Shown here: piece after piece, positions 6,580 to 7,406 of the stretch
How the letters are laid out: the number at the start of each line of letters is the position of its first letter
Position numbering within the stretch: position 1 is the stretch's first letter
Source: a bacterium
GTDB taxonomy: Bacteria; Krumholzibacteriota; Krumholzibacteria; LZORAL124-64-63
Length of the DNA stretch: 7,406 nt
Assembly: GCA_021767885.1 (NCBI GenBank)
Contig: JAASSM010000068.1
Location: forward strand, 1 to 7,406
Direction of reading: 5' to 3'
Notes under the pieces: model-generated
The model's database searches: none
What the model was told of the DNA's origin: nothing
The model's input: only the letters and a program-made list of their open reading frames with translations
Translations under genes and position numbers: made by a program

Positions 6580-6585
6580 CCGATC

Positions 6586-7406
6586 TTGCCGACGACCATG
6601 GCCACGGCCACGCGGACCTGCCGCATCCTCTACTACGGCCCGCCCGGGTGCGGGAAGCGCGAGAACCTGGCGCAGATCCAGGCGTCGCTGCCGGCGGAAC
6701 ACCGCCTGGCGGTGGCGACCAGCGATCCGTCCCGCCAGATCGCCTTCATGCTCCGCAACGGCAACCAGGGCGACTGGCAGGTCTTCGTGCAGGCCATCGA
6801 TGCCGGCGACGAGGAGCGCCTGGCCGCCGGGCGCGAGGTCCCGTGCGACGGCATCGTCTTCGTGTGCGGCTCCACCGGCGACGGCCTCGACGGCGCCCTG
6901 AGCGCCATGGAGGGGCTGAAGACCTTCCTCGACACCTGGCGCCTGGACCTGATGTCCATGCCCATGGTGCTGCAGTACAACGGTCGCGACGCGGCCGACA
7001 TCCTGCCCGTGGACCGCCTCGAGAGCCTGCTCAACCCCTGGGGCCTGCTGTCCTTCCCCGCCGTCTCGGGCAACGGCGAGGGCGTGCGCGAGACACTCAA
7101 GGCGGTGCTGAGCCTGACGCTGAGCCAGATCCTGCAGCGCACCAGCGAGCCGCCCGCGGAACCGGAGCGGACGCTCGCCGTGGATCCCAGCCCGCCCGTG
7201 CCCGGGACGCCCCACACGCCGGGCTGGGAACCGCCCCGGGTCAGCGGCCCGGCCGGCGCCGCCACCGGGCACGCCGCCGCGCACACCACGGGGCACACCA
7301 CTGGCTCCGCCGGCGCCCCGGGAACCACGGTCCCTGGCGACCATGCCGCCCTGGTCATCCCGGTACGGGTGCCGCGCAGCGCCCTGGGCCCCGATGGCAC
7401 CGGGCG
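6586..7406 (+). CDS. MglA-like small GTPase-fold protein with degenerate nucleotide-binding motifs, 3' end outside window
   Basis: The frame stays open to the window edge, giving 273 residues. I start it at TTG 6586 because GGAGG lies 6 bases upstream; ATG 6598 is the alternative. Residues 13-175 follow the MglA family, the Ras-like switch that sets polarity and motility in Myxococcus: CRILYYGPPGCGKRENL (MglA has YYGPGLCGKTTNL), CDGIVFVCGS, PMVLQYNGRD (MglA NKRD) and FPAVSGNGEGVRETLKAV. Several key residues differ. The P-loop keeps Lys24 but Arg25-Glu26 replace the Thr pair that binds Mg and phosphate. The PGQ switch segment is replaced by DAGDEE (72-77). In the guanine motif N132-G-R-D135, Gly replaces Lys. 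This suggests a pseudo-GTPase, or binding without normal hydrolysis. Residues about 186-250 are Pro/Thr/Gly/His-rich with repeated TGH, followed by the start of a probable second domain (ALVIPVRVPRSALG). The gene sits behind a sigma-54 promoter. Confidence 0.8.
   Translation, partial: MPTTMATATRTCRILYYGPPGCGKRENLAQIQASLPAEHRLAVATSDPSRQIAFMLRNGNQGDWQVFVQAIDAGDEERLAAGREVPCDGIVFVCGSTGDGLDGALSAMEGLKTFLDTWRLDLMSMPMVLQYNGRDAADILPVDRLESLLNPWGLLSFPAVSGNGEGVRETLKAVLSLTLSQILQRTSEPPAEPERTLAVDPSPPVPGTPHTPGWEPPRVSGPAGAATGHAAAHTTGHTTGSAGAPGTTVPGDHAALVIPVRVPRSALGPDGTG

Noticed and set aside
6134..6901. Plus-strand open frame of 255 codons spanning the divergent gap
   Set aside because: It is antisense to the small gene, then out of frame with the MglA-like gene. 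Its second half is Arg/Ser/Pro-rich frame-shift sequence.
7240..7330. Repeats coding for TGH/HTTGHTTG as a possible tandem-repeat element
   Set aside because: The repeat is short, imperfect and in frame within the low-complexity linker of the GTPase-like protein. It is coding composition rather than a mobile or CRISPR-type repeat.
6271..7344. Minus-strand open frame of 357 codons opposite the MglA-like gene
   Set aside because: It crosses the promoter region and the start of the small gene, has no recognisable motif, and lies opposite a frame with clear MglA-type motifs.

Overview
The window comes from a very GC-rich bacterial chromosome with dense coding, strong G/C preference at third codon positions and GGAG-type ribosome binding sites. 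An MJ0042-type zinc-ribbon protein, an MglA-like G domain and sigma-54 promoters together suggest a Gram-negative, deltaproteobacterial/myxobacterial or FCB-like lineage (for example Krumholzibacteria- or Eisenbacteria-type). This placement is an inference and is weak. There are no rRNA or tRNA genes, CRISPR arrays, insertion sequences or phage genes.

Left block (1-5044, plus strand): the 3' part of a TPR-repeat gene cut by the window edge; a secreted TPR protein ending in a parvulin-type peptidyl-prolyl isomerase domain; and a full-length recG helicase gene 19 bases further on. The last two are probably cotranscribed. A GC-rich inverted repeat with 20-nt arms and a single mismatch starts 4 bases after the recG stop and probably ends the transcript.

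Middle block (5045-5914): a 168-base gap, then a 200-residue protein with an N-terminal four-cysteine zinc ribbon, a Pro/Ala-rich linker and a charged helical C-terminal domain. A perfect 14-bp stem-loop lies between this gene and the converging next one.

Right block (5915-7406): two divergent genes, a 149-residue protein of unknown family (minus strand) and a protein with an MglA-like small-GTPase fold (plus strand, running off the window). The GTPase-like protein has lost several nucleotide-binding residues and carries a Pro/Thr/Gly/His-rich tail. The 221-base gap between them holds a near-consensus sigma-54 -24/-12 promoter facing the GTPase-like gene and a weaker, correctly spaced sigma-54-like element facing the other way. 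The same octamer, TGCCGGAA, lies directly upstream of both -24 elements. This divergent pair is the best candidate in the window for an undescribed module: an MglA-like pseudo-GTPase and a small helical partner under one sigma-54/activator switch.
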